From Perkinsus marinus ATCC 50983 (Eukaryota; Perkinsozoa; Perkinsida; Perkinsidae), in NCBI RefSeq assembly GCF_000006405.1, contig NW_003207237.1, positions 147,158-211,157 on the forward strand: a stretch of DNA of 64,000 bases. Reading direction: 5' to 3'. Each line of letters opens with the position of its first letter. Position 1 is the stretch's first letter. A program made the translations under genes and the position numbers. This document shows positions 12,224-27,429 of the stretch, in pieces. The notes beneath the pieces were generated by a model. The model did not search any database. It was not told the DNA's origin and saw only the letters and a program-made list of their open reading frames with translations.

Positions 12224-14883
12224 GATCGAGGCCAATGTAACAGTGATCTTGCTGTTTTACCTTTGCCAGTTGTTTGGAAGACACTGGATTTATTCCTGCA
12301 TGCTAGGTGTGGTGTTGGGCCAATGCATGGCATGTCGAGAGGTTCGGTCTTATCGCCACTCTCTACTGTTCAGCTGGCTAACATCCAGTCTCTTCCCACA
12401 CTGCCACCCGGTAAATAATGCTATGCGGTGTAGCGTACCTTGACTTGCCTTCACGACGACGGATCGAAGGATCGACCCGATCCGATCGAGTCAGTCTGAC
12501 GTGCGCCTCTTGTGGTAGGAGGACCTGCCCTGCAGGCAGTGCCCGCTCCTGCTGGCCAGTCTGTTAGCTGCGTTGTATCGATTGTTCGCCGTTCGACCAT
12601 CATCAGCTACCTTTTTTGTTGTTGTCCGACTGTGCAGCCCTCCCTGTGTGGAGTAGACATGGCGTGCGTGAGAGTCTTGACCGCAGTTTATGTGTACATG
12701 CGTGAAGTGGTGGGCTGGGGTGGAATGAGTCATGCACGGCGGCAAATGCCGCCTGCTTTCGTCGTGCCGCCGCGATACTCGCACACGGGCCATTTCACGA
12801 CGGACCTCGAATAAAGACAGCGGATCACCCGCGGCGTGGATGATGCGGACCTGTGTCATCAAGGCGCTCACTGTGCGCCGTGATACAGTGTGACGCGCCT
12901 CTTCGTATCGGTATTCAGTCTTTTAGTGCCAGAATAACCTCTAGCACCGATCTAGCCTAACCACGTCAGAACGACATATGCAACCTAGAGTATACCAGAG
13001 TCAACATGATGCAAGTTTCATGTAGGGTAGTATGAAGTTGTGCACCGACGTCGCTAAGCAGTGAGTTGTGCGCTCAGAGGTTGTATGCACGGGTACGCGA
13101 GCTCAGGGCATGTCAAAACCGACAGTCAAGCAACGGCTCGCCTACATATTCCCTACAGATCTTGCTACAACAATGCACACCTTCGTCAGCATCCCGCTCT
13201 TGGTCTGTCTGACTTTCGCCTGGGTCAATCCCGCGGTCGAGAGGTGGGCTAGTGAGAGACGAGTCCGACCCTCGCTGTGTGATATCGAATATGACTCCTT
13301 TCAGAACAGAGATCGTCAGGTTATCCCCCGTAGTGGATTACAATGACAACACCAACTCGACACCAGGCCACGGTACGTACAAATTCGGTCACGGTTACAG
13401 GTCATCGCAGAGGGTGGACTCTATCAGAAGCCCATCGGCAAATGCTTCATGCAGTCTAGTGGTGCTGTGACTGGTTGTAAATGCCATACCACTAACTGTT
13501 TAATCTACGTGGTAGGCTTGACTTTTCGATTTCCTGTTTAGTAACGACTTGATCAACCTCACCTTTTTTAGAACCACGAGACTCGCATAATCTATACAGC
13601 GGTATGTGGTGACACTTGTAAAAGTACCAGAACCTGTCAGAGACCTCGTATTGGAATAAGACAATGTAAACCGTTCTGGGTATGCAACATAAACTGCGAC
13701 GTTAACGAGGTGAATTCAGTTTACTCCGGTACTGGTTTACAAATGGCGTCTTCTTAGGACTGTCCGTTCTGGGAGGGGGCGTTCTGTCTACAGAGCGGGA
13801 ACGTAGGGAAGTATTGCACATACCACAACACCTACTAGGTGTCACCCAGTCTAATAACTCCGTCAACTATCATCGGTGCTGAACACTGATCAGCACACAA
13901 TTATCGATAATCGCTCGTGAGCAATGTTCTTTGGTCCTACCACGTGGGCCCACTTTATTCTGTTCATGTTGGGTCTAACTCTCGGCCGGCTACGATCTTC
14001 TCTCTTATTCGATCCATCTGATATAAGTGGCTTCCCTTACTCTACTACACAAGTTAGTATTTTCTGGGGAAACTAATGGCGATGAGCTCAGTCTCAGACG
14101 GTTCAACCTCGACAACGGCGAGGGTTATTTCAATATCATCACAGTGTTAGTGTGTGATGTCATCCACTATCCATAAAATTATATTCCGAATGCCGCTTAT
14201 CGACGAGAACCTCGATATAATCGACATAATGTAGACAGTTGTGCTGGCCACACAAGCGTGGGCAGTGCAGCAAACCGTGCCTTGATATCGATGGATTGTA
14301 GAGTACAACTTGTACTAGTTTGATTCAAATACTTCGGTTCCAGCAGTGATACTGCCGCAGTATTCAATTGGGTATGTATATCCAAGCTGGAAGTTTCTAC
14401 CCATCCGAGCCGCAATATATATCCTCACAGACGACGTTATGTTCACTTGTGAGATAAACTCGTTAAGCTTTCCTAGGTTAGTCTAGTTTGCATTGGCTAC
14501 ACTGGCAAGCACTACCGTAGTGCCACTACGCTTCCAGCATGAACTTTTACTACTAAGTTAGTAGAAGTTCGAAAGCTCATGTGCGAGGAATAAAATCCGA
14601 CTGTCATTTCTCCTGATATGGCCGACAAAGACTCAATATCCAAATCGGCACCATTTGCTCTGCTTTTTCTCCCCGGACTAAAATAGATCTGGGCCGGGAC
14701 AACCCCACAAGCATTTGGCATACCGCTCGCCGAGGAACGCGGGCTATAGCTGGGATGAATCACCACGGCTCGGCCTGTGGCAAGTCCCATTTATGCTCAC
14801 TCCCGCATCGATTAACCTCGACGGTCCCTATACATTCGTAAATTTGTACGGGAATTGAGTCATGAGAGTGGTGAAATTCAGCC

Positions 14884-14919
14884 AGCTATCAGAGACAGCA
14901 TGAGCTGTCTCTGATAGCT
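14884..14919. repeat. Perfect 16-bp inverted repeat with 4-nt loop
   Basis: agctatcagagacagc (14884-14899), loop atga, gctgtctctgatagct (14904-14919). Not next to a gene end, so a terminator role is not supported. Confidence 0.95.
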
Positions 14920-15095
14920 GTCTCACGACAACGATAGTTGTACAGATAGTGAGTACAGACTCATTCTCAACAACTGCATCTCGAAGATTTTCCAGGGAAA
15001 TCGTGAATAGTCAAGTTACTTTCTCGCTCATCCCGCGGAGTTTATTTTGGATTGAACTTGGCACCCTGGGCGTGCGCGCATTTCCACCAAACCAA

Positions 15096-15243
15096 CTGGT
15101 TTAGCACGGGGTAAAGCGTCCGGACTAGGAAAATATTCTGCATAATCGCTCGTGTATATGCGCATTCCAACGCGGGGCGAAGAGTGTCCCGTGACTTGGC
15201 CGCAGAGCTTCCACGTTGGGTCGTTGGGACATGATTAAGTTAT
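15096..15243. repeat. 148-bp dispersed direct repeat, copy 2
   Basis: Second copy of the sequence at 12076-12223, same orientation, 3,020 bp downstream. The reverse strand of both copies can encode similar short peptides, but there is no start or stop conservation that argues for a gene. Confidence 0.85.
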
Positions 15244-15418
15244 CGAAACAGTTCTTGCATGTTCCGTAATCAACCTCAATGTCGTTGTTTCGCGAATGCT
15301 GTGCGGGGACCATCAGCTGGCTGGACCTTGGAAAATGCATGCAGTGTTTGCAATGACACTGAAGATTCCCGCTGGCTCTGTCTGGGTTGCTACCAGGTAT
15401 GCTGGACTTGCTCTAGTA

Positions 15419-15557
15419 CAGTGGGGGGAAATATGCAGATGAAAATTTTGAGGAAATTTTGGTTGGTTTCTTCACACTTCTACCCTAATTCTTATATTAA
15501 CTTCGATGATTAATGAAGGAGCTCCTGAGCTCAGCTGAGGAAAGCAAACATCCTCCG
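15419..15557 (+). repeat. F1 element copy E, 3' truncated
   Basis: Begins cagtggggggaaatatgcag and contains the ctgagctcagctgagg block; the right terminus is eroded after agcaaacatcc. Confidence 0.8.
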
Positions 15558-15987
15558 GTGGAAGCCTGTTGCTTCAAATTTTAGGTGGTTCTGATTTTAT
15601 CTGGGAGTGCTCCCACTCGAGTACTCGTGTATTTTCCATATTATTTTTTCTGTCTCTAGATATTCTGTGGTTCGAAAACTGAGGGTCACATGCACGAGCA
15701 CTGCGAAGCGACTTCCAGTGAGAGAAAATGGACACTCATAGGTCTTCGCATTCTACACTCTCAGGTACAGACACGCAATGCTGCGTTGCTATTTCCATCA
15801 CAAAGAAGACATTCTGGTGCTTTAAGTGCAAAACCTCAGACTTCGCCACACAACATGATACGCGCTTACAGATGGCATTCGGACTGGTAAGCTAGCGGCT
15901 GTCCCTCTTTGTGAGATTAAGTATATTGTCAAGAGCTGTTTAATACCACACTCTCGGTAATTCATTGCAGTTTACTTGAATCAGGTC

Positions 15988-19102
<3,115 letters not shown>

Positions 19103-19636
19103 ATGTTATTCGAAATTTCATGTTGATATCATGTGCTGTTCGCGGAGGTATTGTTGGGTTCTGGGGGGACCGAGGGGTATGGCAATACAGCGTTGTAGTT
19201 GCGTGTAACCTGCGTCAGTAGAAATAGAGCATCTGGTTTTCCTCGTCAACTTCACGGTGGTGTCCTCGGTGCTAATCCTATACGAGGACTTTTATAAGGA
19301 TAAAATTTAGATGTACCATAACATTCTCATAACTTGAAACTCATTGAGTAGTGAAGACACGATGACACAATTTGTCAGAACACGTGATAGGTTACCAGGG
19401 GTTCTAGATCGGTCTCCGGGGCCGACACCCTGGCGCAATGGAAAGCTGTGTCATCATGTCTCCACTTCTCACGACGTAAGCTTGTATGCAAGAATTTATG
19501 AATGTATTTTGTGTTTGGATTTTATGTGGAGCGAATAGTATACACTAATTTGCAGTTCTAATGAGGGGATTTGCTCTCTTAGGAAACGAGTGGTACTCTC
19601 CAAGTCGTTTAGGTTATTCACATCCACCTATTTGCA

Positions 19637-20593
19637 ATGCCAGCTCCTATCTCACCCGGCGGCATAGGTATCGCCGCTGCATGCTTGTCCATCAATGTAG
19701 TGATCTCCCTCTACATGAAATTGGATATTCATTGGCGAGTCGTAGTAGGCGCCATCAGATGTGTGTGTCAATTGCTCATACTAGGGTTACTCTTCGCCAC
19801 AGTATTCTCGAGTGACCAGGTTTGGCCCGTGATCTTGATGACTGTGTTCATGCTCAGTGTTGCCTCTTTTGAAGCGTATCAGAGGCCTAAGCACACATAC
19901 CCCGGGTTCATGCGCACTATAGGCTTGGCAATGACTGTGAGCTGCTTCCCGATGGCTCTCATTATGACCAACTTCGTGTTGTCTCTGGGCAGTATGTGGT
20001 GGCACCCTCGTTATTACCTCCCCATGTTGGGTATGATGACCAACAATGGTTTAAGTGCGATATCGCTCGCAGCTGATAGGCTACTAACTCAGCTTGTGGA
20101 CAAAAGGGCTGCAATTGAGGCAGAGTTGTTGACGTCGAGTCACCCTAGACAGGTTATACTACCGATTCACAGAGAGGCAGTTCGGGTGGGTATGATGCCG
20201 ACTCTCAACACATTAGCCGTAGTCGGTCTCGTTGCGATTCCCGGCATGATGGCAGGACAGTTATTGGGCGGCGCAGATCCACTGACAGCAGCGAAGTACC
20301 AGATAGTGGTCACTATCATGATCGCCTCTACGAGTTCTCTTGCGAGCTTTGTTGTCACTCGGTTGATGCTGAAAGATTTGGTCAACAAAGACGGCACTTT
20401 GCGCTTCGATGATCTTCACTTCAGAGGCTCTTCGGGGGCTGACTTTGTGACTAAGGTGGTATGCTTGTCGGTGGCTAAGCTCGGAGAAGTATTAAAGCTG
20501 GTTTTCTGCTGCGGTTGTGTGAGAAAGGCTCGTAGGGACGACGCTCCCTCGAGGACCCCTGAGCATACCAAAGGCCTTCTCGCACAAGCCTGA
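19637..20593 (+). CDS. FetB/ALS3 (UPF0014) family ABC-type membrane permease, intronless
   Basis: 318 aa from ATG at 19637 to TGA at 20593, single exon. About seven hydrophobic spans. Diagnostic block in the second half: MMPTLNTLAVVGLVAIPGMM followed by AGQLLGGADPLTAAKYQ and IMIASTSSLAS, the UPF0014 core shared by bacterial FetB (iron export) and plant ALS3/STAR2 (aluminium tolerance). The extra Cys-rich tail (VFCCGCVRKARRDD) is not typical of bacterial members. No ATPase partner gene is visible nearby. The substrate cannot be inferred; metal or small-solute export is a family-based guess. Flanking genes are intron-rich, so the lack of introns is notable. Confidence 0.88.
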   Translation: MPAPISPGGIGIAAACLSINVVISLYMKLDIHWRVVVGAIRCVCQLLILGLLFATVFSSDQVWPVILMTVFMLSVASFEAYQRPKHTYPGFMRTIGLAMTVSCFPMALIMTNFVLSLGSMWWHPRYYLPMLGMMTNNGLSAISLAADRLLTQLVDKRAAIEAELLTSSHPRQVILPIHREAVRVGMMPTLNTLAVVGLVAIPGMMAGQLLGGADPLTAAKYQIVVTIMIASTSSLASFVVTRLMLKDLVNKDGTLRFDDLHFRGSSGADFVTKVVCLSVAKLGEVLKLVFCCGCVRKARRDDAPSRTPEHTKGLLAQA

Positions 20594-20753
20594 TCGTAGA
20601 GATGAACCAATCGTAATCATTCAATGAGCGCGGGGTAATTTCGCGCTCTTATTTCTGTTTGGGGTTTCCCTTATTTGGTTATGTCACAGCTACAAGTACA
20701 TTTGCCACTCGTTATCTACTGGGGTTCGCGGTTTTACGTTTTTCCGTGTTTCT

Positions 20754-20978
20754 TTGTCCCCAATATCTTCATCGACTGACTTTGTAGAATGTGAAGTGTA
20801 TTCCTACACTACCATCTTTTATGCAAGTGTTGCTTTGAAAGGTCACCCTCGCTGTAAATCAACGGGTATGGGTGGGAAGGCATCGAAGAGTGGAACTCAT
20901 GACGAAGAGTCTGCTAGAAACAGCACCACTGCTTGTGGGGGTCTTCGTACTGGTTATCCTCATGTCGATGAAGTCTAG
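20754..20978 (+). pseudogene. Possible relic of the sirtuin C-terminal Cys/His exon
   Basis: Bases 20815-20850 (tttatgcaagtgttgctttg then aaaggtcaccct) resemble 19025-19064 of the sirtuin gene with two 1-nt gaps, about 80% by eye. The original frame is lost. The downstream Ser/Gly-rich peptide is unrecognised. Confidence 0.35.
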
Positions 20979-23900
20979 ACCAATTTTGATGTTTCTAGTC
21001 TTATAGTTTGGGCAGTCTTCAGTGTGTTGTTGACTAAACTCGGGTCGCCTGATAGGTGTAATAACAAGCTTATTTAATGCAAGTTTGCAGTGGGTGATAA
21101 CGTTGTCCGAGTTGAAGGCTGTTAAGACTATGAATTAGTGTCATCCAACCCATTCTCATAGTGAAGATCTGTATATTCGTACTCCCTTTACAGTGTAAAA
21201 CCTGGCATGTACTACGAAACTCAGATCGTCCTTTGCATCCACACTCCTGTGGACTTGTTCTCTCATACCTCGTGTCCAATGAACATCACTAATTTAAACA
21301 CAACAGCGTTTCTAAACACTATCAATTACAGCCATAATATGATGGCGATTATCATCATGGATGTCTACAACTTAGATAAGATGCTTCCTATCTACTGAGG
21401 ATACGAATGATAATGAATGCTTCTGCAAAGCATCCGTGCTTTAAGCACAGATCGAAGAACTCCATAAGAGAATCGATATGTCTGAGCTCCACGTGCATCG
21501 CACTTGAAGCTTAGCAGACACTAAAGCGGCACTCTAAGTGCCGTATAGGGATTGGTACAATACCCGAGTACCAGGGCTGTAGTCCATCTGAAGGAGGCAA
21601 TTCGTTCATGAACTCACGTCTTAGTTCATCTCACAGCATTCCGACACGTAGAATCTCGCTGAATCCTGCGAGTGCCACACAGACGGCCACCACGAATAGA
21701 ATGATGATTACGCTGAGGAGGGCCGCTGTGATTATACTGCCTGAGACAATGGGGTTATAACAAGAGTATCGTATTGGCATCGTAGGATGTGAGATTTCCT
21801 TACTTGTCGAGTGGAGGACATTGCGAATGAGCGGCTGTACATTCTCTTGATGTTGCTTGACCATCGTTGGTATCAGAATAGGTGATTGGGAGTGAGGGAA
21901 ATATCCCTGCAATTTCCGCAACTTTGATTTTCCTCGTACAATCTCTGGCCCATGAGCACTCGAGTGGTCGTGACGTTTTCCATAGTGATGCTGCAAATCT
22001 TGAGGATCTTACTCTCACTCGCAATCCCTCAACGTCACGCTGTTCAGTTATCAGACGATTACTTGCTCGGACTATCCACTAGCTATTTGGAACCGTCGTT
22101 TGCAGGGTGACCCTGGGAGTCACCCGGCGGCACCCCGGCGGGCAGCTGCGACGACACTGCCAGGACGACCCTGCCAGGGTCGTCGCTACTTCCAATTCTC
22201 GTGTCGGTTGCGTCTGGACCACGAACAGGCACAAGATGGTTGGAGATGGCTGTTCGATGTAGGCCTTCACTGGAGAGTTGGTGCAGCTGTAGCTGAGTTG
22301 AGATTTCTTGAAATCTCAAGTTAGCCAACATCAGTAGTACTGATTCAGTACTAGATGTTGGCTGCCATAGCTGTGGCAACTTCTGCTCAGTAGGCATCTG
22401 GGTCATCTCATGCTTATCTATCAGCCAGTGGGGGAGATCCGCTCACATCTGGCTGGCAATTTAGCCGCTAGTTTGGCTCCTCGGCTGGGGCTTGGAATCA
22501 CAGAGGGAATAAGTGTGGATCGGTTGCAAATAATTGGAAGACTCTAGATGACCATCTTGACGGAGAGGCCGAGTCCGATTGAGCCACCTACTGGGCTGAG
22601 CTGTGGCGTTCCAGCGCCGGCTACAAGACCGAGAGTTGTAGTGGAACGGGAACGGATAGCCTCAGTTGCGACTGTGAACAACGGTCTAGTTCAAGTGGTT
22701 GCCGACATATAGAGTTTGATGGTTGAGCTCCCACCGCTTGGAGTAACATGTGCGAAGTGCCGTGAACGTAGTTTGAGTAGAAACCATCGGTCCGATGAGA
22801 AGTTGGAGGTGTAGTCATGGGCAACTATGGGGATACGAGTCACCGGCGTCGCCAAACGAGACGTTTGGCATTACGCGAAGTATGAATCAGCTGCAAAGAA
22901 ATATCGACAACTACTCCCGACACGTCATAGAACACGACAGGACAACCTCTAAAAGGACTATATTTTATAGTCTATGAGCTTCCTCCATAAGAAGCATAAT
23001 GAAGATAATGTGGAGCGGACTTCATTTTATAGTCCACATAGTGGACTCCACAACTTCCATCGGCAGAACCTGATGATTTGTATACTGCCGATCTGGATGG
23101 CGTATACAGGATGGCGGTATTACATAGTATAACCGTGGTGACAGAGTTCATAGCTGAAATGATAATATGATCAAAAAATTCGTCTGATGTCGCGAGCAGG
23201 ACACATGCTTCGTATTGGCAAGTTGTCAAGGTCACAACGAGAACCACCAATTACAGAAGCAAATACAGGAGCCTCACGTGTTGCAACAATTTTCGCATCT
23301 AAGGCCACAGATGAAGTCGTATTGCGAACAGATATGCATCCCGATGTAAGGATCCGTGTTCCTCAAGCAGTTCGTGCACCCATAGCAGTGATCTGGTTCC
23401 CGTGAAAGGTCTAACTCGTCCGGCCCAAGCCAACCATCATCGTCTAAACCGCGGTTGATAGCATCGTTGGTGAGACCGTTAATAACAGCGAAGATGAGCA
23501 GGAGAGATAGGACAAAGGAGGGCATGATGTTAGTTTGAAGCAGTTGGTACCACAACGCTGCAGTGTGGGAAGTGAGGTGGTTCGTCACTGTGGTATCCCA
23601 CGGGAATAGCGCTTCCGAAATCGATCGTGCCGCCAGAGGACGTCTGTCTCCACTCAATCGATCCAACAAAGGATTGAACGATTGAGTCCCAATTGGGGCC
23701 TCAGTTTGAAGAGAGTGCTCACGACGTGCACTGCCACGCAATTGAAGAGTTTGCTCATGGAATGCTTAGGTCGTGATATAGAAGCCCGAGCGCTCAACCA
23801 CCACATCCTCATTGTCGAGGGGACACATCGCATTAGCATGTGAGAGTTAGTTCACAGGTGAGATTCACCAAAACAGGGCGATTGCAACGAAATCGCTCGT

Positions 23901-24940
23901 TCTCGGGCAAGCCAAGCCATTAATTCGAAGGCGGTATGTTTGAAGTCGAATAAGCTACTCGAAGACTTCGAGTCGAAGTTGATGAACTCCATTGCATGAA
24001 TTCATCGAGTACCGTCAAGCTGAGCATTTGTAAATTACAACTTGTGATACTAAGACAGTCTCTGCCTCTGTCAGAGACTTTTAACCGATATGGCCATGGA
24101 TCTGTGAGACATCGATGCTGTGATAAAGCATTACAGCACAGTCCCAAATGACGACTAACTCTACAACTAGTTATATACGACGTATACATAGATAAAACGT
24201 ACCCTACGTGGAGCATATCGCACAAGAATGATACGCCATTGCTTTACAGCGTGGAGCATTCGTTACGCACATACACGAGGTGCGACTCCAGCTTCGACAC
24301 CTCATGGTCTGATGCTACCAATGGCCTTGGCGGATACTCAACCAGGTAGTACCTGGCAGGTACCGAATCGGTACTACCGATGTCTCTCAATGCTTGAGCG
24401 CAATAGTACGTGATGTAGCCCAATGGTACGATCGCAATGTGGACTCCACTGTGGAGTCTTCACACTCAAGCACGCAAGCACAAGAGACAACCTCTCTTTC
24501 AACTGCTAGGAAATATTCTATGACTCATAGACTATGAGCAATGCTCATTGACACAGGCGTTGCACTCTCGGCATCGTCGATGCTGGGATACCCGCACTTT
24601 TGTCCGAGGGCCGCTAGACGGCTCACTGACGGGCCAACGGCGGAAAGCCAGGGCCGTGGTCCGCGCATAATGTTGTCCGCGCAGTGTTGCAGAGATGACT
24701 AAGATGGTGCGAGTCCATGGGCGGTCCAGGCTGAGCCTTTCATGAGTTGTCCACAATTGTCGACCACGTTGACCACTTTCCTGCCAAGTTGACATTGACG
24801 ATGCATGAGGGTCAGATTGTCCCCTAAACACCCAACGAGCCTCACTCGCTACTAGCGACGGAGGTTCGTCTAGCGAGTCGCTAGAGATACCAATCCGCTA
24901 CTTTATTTTCCGTCACACTATACATCCAACACCTTCCTCC
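20979..24940. other. 4-kb gene-poor stretch with many short palindromes
   Basis: Apart from a possible small membrane protein (21631-21996, minus) no gene is supported. There are many perfect inverted repeats of 8-10 bp: ttgagatttc/gaaatctcaa (22298-22319), gccaaacg/cgtttggc (22851-22869), ggtagtacc/ggtactacc (24345-24378), gactccac/gtggagtc (24442-24458). Confidence 0.5.
21631..21996 (-). CDS. Possible small tail-anchored membrane protein
   Basis: Reverse-strand frame ends with a strong hydrophobic segment (ITAALLSVIIILFVVAVCVA) and a short tail, stop at 21631. A good donor (GTAAGG near 21804) and acceptor (CTCAG near 21741) keep the frame and remove 63 nt. There is no clear ATG: the frame opens with TTG, so an upstream exon is likely. 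No family recognised; single C-terminal span by eye. Confidence 0.35.
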   Translation of the reverse strand: MQHHYGKRHDHSSAHGPEIVRGKSKLRKLQGYFPHSQSPILIPTMVKQHQENVQPLIRNVLHSTSKEISHPTMPIRYSCYNPIVSGSIITAALLSVIIILFVVAVCVALAGFSEILRVGML

Positions 24941-26082
24941 ATGAATTCTCTTTGCGAGTCCGACGAGCGTCAGGCGATTGTCCACATCGTTGGAATGGAC
25001 ATCGTCGATGACCGTGGGAGGTACGAAAGCTTCTTTGCTCCTCTGGACCAAGTTTTTGGTGATATTGCCAACGGCGAGATTGTCAGGATTACAGACAGAA
25101 GGGGCGACTTGAGGATCGTAGTAGTGCTCCTCGTCGCTTTTGTCGGTTACAGCGATGAGATCGACTATGATGATCACGGTATAGCTTTTCTGAATCGTGC
25201 GTCTGGAATATTGTGGGATAGAAGGTTCTACGTCGCACCTCCTGGTTGGGAGCAGTTATGGACCGGAGTTGCAGAGATAGATGGCCACTATGTTCCTACC
25301 TATTTCGTCTTGATGACAAGGCGGACGCAGCAAGAGTACGAACGAGCACTACTGCAAATTCGTACCGACCTTGCTCAATGTCAACTCTTCCACATTGTTA
25401 GCACATTGTATTACATAACGGACTATGAAATTGCGATGCGAAATGCATTGGTATAAATGTGGGAGATTGGTGAAGAGCAGCTTAGAGGATGTCTATGGCA
25501 TCTTGGTCGCTGTTGGGTCCGTAATATGCAAGATGAATTGGCGGCTGAATACCGAGCCCCCAGGCACTTGAGAACGGATAAAGGACGGTGGACTACCGTC
25601 GGTGGTTACATCGAATATGCGGGATTGCGTGCCTACCTGTCGACGACTGTCTTGCGGCCTGGCAGCACCTACAGCAGACCGCGCCGCAAGGTGCTGACAT
25701 AGAGCGTTTTATAGCCTACATAGAAGTCAACAATGTAGGCCCCAACGCCGTATTCCCGCCTATCCAATGGTGTGCCGAGTCGTCCATTGATGCAACCCAG
25801 CGTACCACAAGCCCTGTGGAAGGACTACACAGTGATCTCAACCATAGCTTCACAACAGCTCATCCTCCCGTCAAGGGGTTCTGCGAGAAGCTCAAGATTG
25901 TCCAATCAAAAGCCGACACTCGTTTGAACTCTGTGATGGATGGAACTCCACCTCGTGACTCCAGGAGCAAAGAACAGCGCAGGTTGCATCACTACCAGGA
26001 CTACCGAGCTGGTAGGATAAACTTGGACACCTACTTGGAACGCATAAGCGAACTAAGTGGAATCCGAGTGAGAGATTTATAG
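24941..26082 (+). pseudogene. MULE-type transposase, broken
   Basis: Three ORFs join into one MULE-like transposase: FVLMTRRTQQEYERAL and a DYEIAMRNAL block (DDE region), then LRGCLWHLGRCWVRNMQ (the GCxFHxxQ-like block), then RTTSPVEGLHSDLN (the RTNNxxEGWH-like block) and a C-terminal region to the stop at 26082. An in-frame TAA at 25454-25456 and a frameshift near 25600-25640 break it. Treating the TAA as part of an intron would delete conserved spacing, so I take it as a mutation. Neighbouring DNA has many short palindromes but I could not assign terminal repeats. Confidence 0.75.
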
Positions 26083-27170
26083 CACCTTGCTGACCGTGCA
26101 GTTTCTGAAGTTTCTATAGATTGGTCAACCGTGTCTGGTTGTTAATTACATTAGTGAGTTTTGCCTAGGGTGGGCCCTTTCCGCCAGAAAGTTTCTGGGG
26201 CCAGTTGAGAATCTCAACTGTCTCCGGAAACTTGAGATTTGTCAAGTGTGCCAAATCGTAGAGAGTTGTAGTGAATATCATCAACCCAGCACTTTCAGGG
26301 GCAGTTGAGATTTGTCAATCGTTGACAGGCATAGTTGAATTCAAGATTCAGGTAAGGTGTATCCATGACAGAGACGAGTTGTTGGGAGTCGGGTCGCCAC
26401 GTTCCATATGCGCACTCTTGCTGACTTTCCCGCGAAATGCCAGGTCGAGTATTTGAACGTAGCCGAATAGCGAACTCAGCACATGTTGAGTAGAGTTGCC
26501 AAAACTGCTGGAACGTGGTGCGTGTCTCACACTAATTCACATTTCAGCACCTTTAAGACTGTGATGTGGAGATATGAAAACGCAGGTGCTAAGGTTGGCG
26601 AATAGTGCTTACCGATTGCGCACTGGATTGCTTGCGGAGAACCAGGTTTCACCAACTCGCCAAGCTTGGTGATTTCGGGTCCTAATGAACTCTCGCCAAC
26701 ACGCTCAATCATGGGATACGGCCGCTTTTGAACCATATTTCACCTCTTTGGCATCAACACCTAACGAATTTCACCGAGAAGTGGCGGAAACTGGTTGAGG
26801 TAATCCGTAGTTTCGTTCGCCCAAATGATCTATTCCGTTCTGTGCGCACGGTTACAGCAACTTGGTATTGGTGTAACATGCCAGTGGCTCAGATATTGCT
26901 ATAAAACTTGGTGAACTTATCGGTATTCGCCAAGTACGTGTCGTAAAACGCCGATATCTTGGTATAATCATTTGTTTATGAAGATTACACCATCTTTGGC
27001 GATATCCGCTTTCTATCGATCACGGTTGGTATATTCCCGAGTCGGAGTCGAATATCGCCAGGTGATTTGTTCAAATCTGGTTTTGTGACAGGCTTTCGAC
27101 ACAACTTTGTGATGATTCCTGTCCGACGAGAGTTGTATCAAGGCCGCATACCGCCAAGTTGGACTCAACC

Positions 27171-27195
27171 GCACACTTCCCCGGGGGAAGTGTGC
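27171..27195. repeat. Perfect 12-bp-arm palindrome
   Basis: gcacacttcccc (27171-27182), centre g, ggggaagtgtgc (27184-27195). It shares its last base with the next palindrome. Confidence 0.95.
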
Positions 27196-27247
27196 AACGA
27201 AAAGCAGAACCAAGGGGGAAGTTCCCCCTTGGTTCTGCTTTTCGTTG
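27195..27247. repeat. Perfect 26-bp-arm palindrome with a 1-nt centre
   Basis: Left arm 27195-27220 begins caacgaaaagcagaacc; right arm 27222-27247 is its exact reverse complement (ends ggttctgcttttcgttg); centre g at 27221. No mismatches. Confidence 0.97.
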
Positions 27248-27429
27248 TCTGTTCTCAGTGACTTTCGATGCCTTTGGACTCTGAGTTCAAATGATTATCA
27301 TGTCTTGTGGTAGGGCGATAGACGGTCTATCATAGACCGACCGAGACTCGATCGGTCTATGATAGATCGATCATCGAGTACAGGAGAGTTCGCGCGGGAA
27401 GCCCAGGATCTACTTACATGAGTTTTACC

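Larger units (their letters stand above)
11561..15987. other. 4.4-kb stretch without a supported gene
   Basis: Contains an assembly gap, two copies of a 148-bp sequence, a perfect hairpin and an F1 copy (listed separately). Small ORFs, such as one at 13068-13346 with a hydrophobic segment (TFVSIPLLVCLTFAWV), have no family match and no convincing splice context. The ORF at 15690-15890 ends at a good donor (gtaagc) and might be a 5' exon of the sirtuin gene. Confidence 0.5.
26083..27429. other. Intergenic DNA with two back-to-back palindromes
   Basis: No gene supported; the minus ORF 26527-26736 has no family signal. A cagttgagaatctcaactg palindrome sits near 26202. The long palindromes at 27171-27247 are listed separately. 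Confidence 0.45.

Noticed and set aside
25454-25456. Alternative genetic code suggested by in-frame TAA (MULE) and TGA (DGAT2)
   Set aside because: All other genes here end at ordinary stops of all three kinds in the expected places. The MULE relic also has a frameshift, so mutation is simpler.
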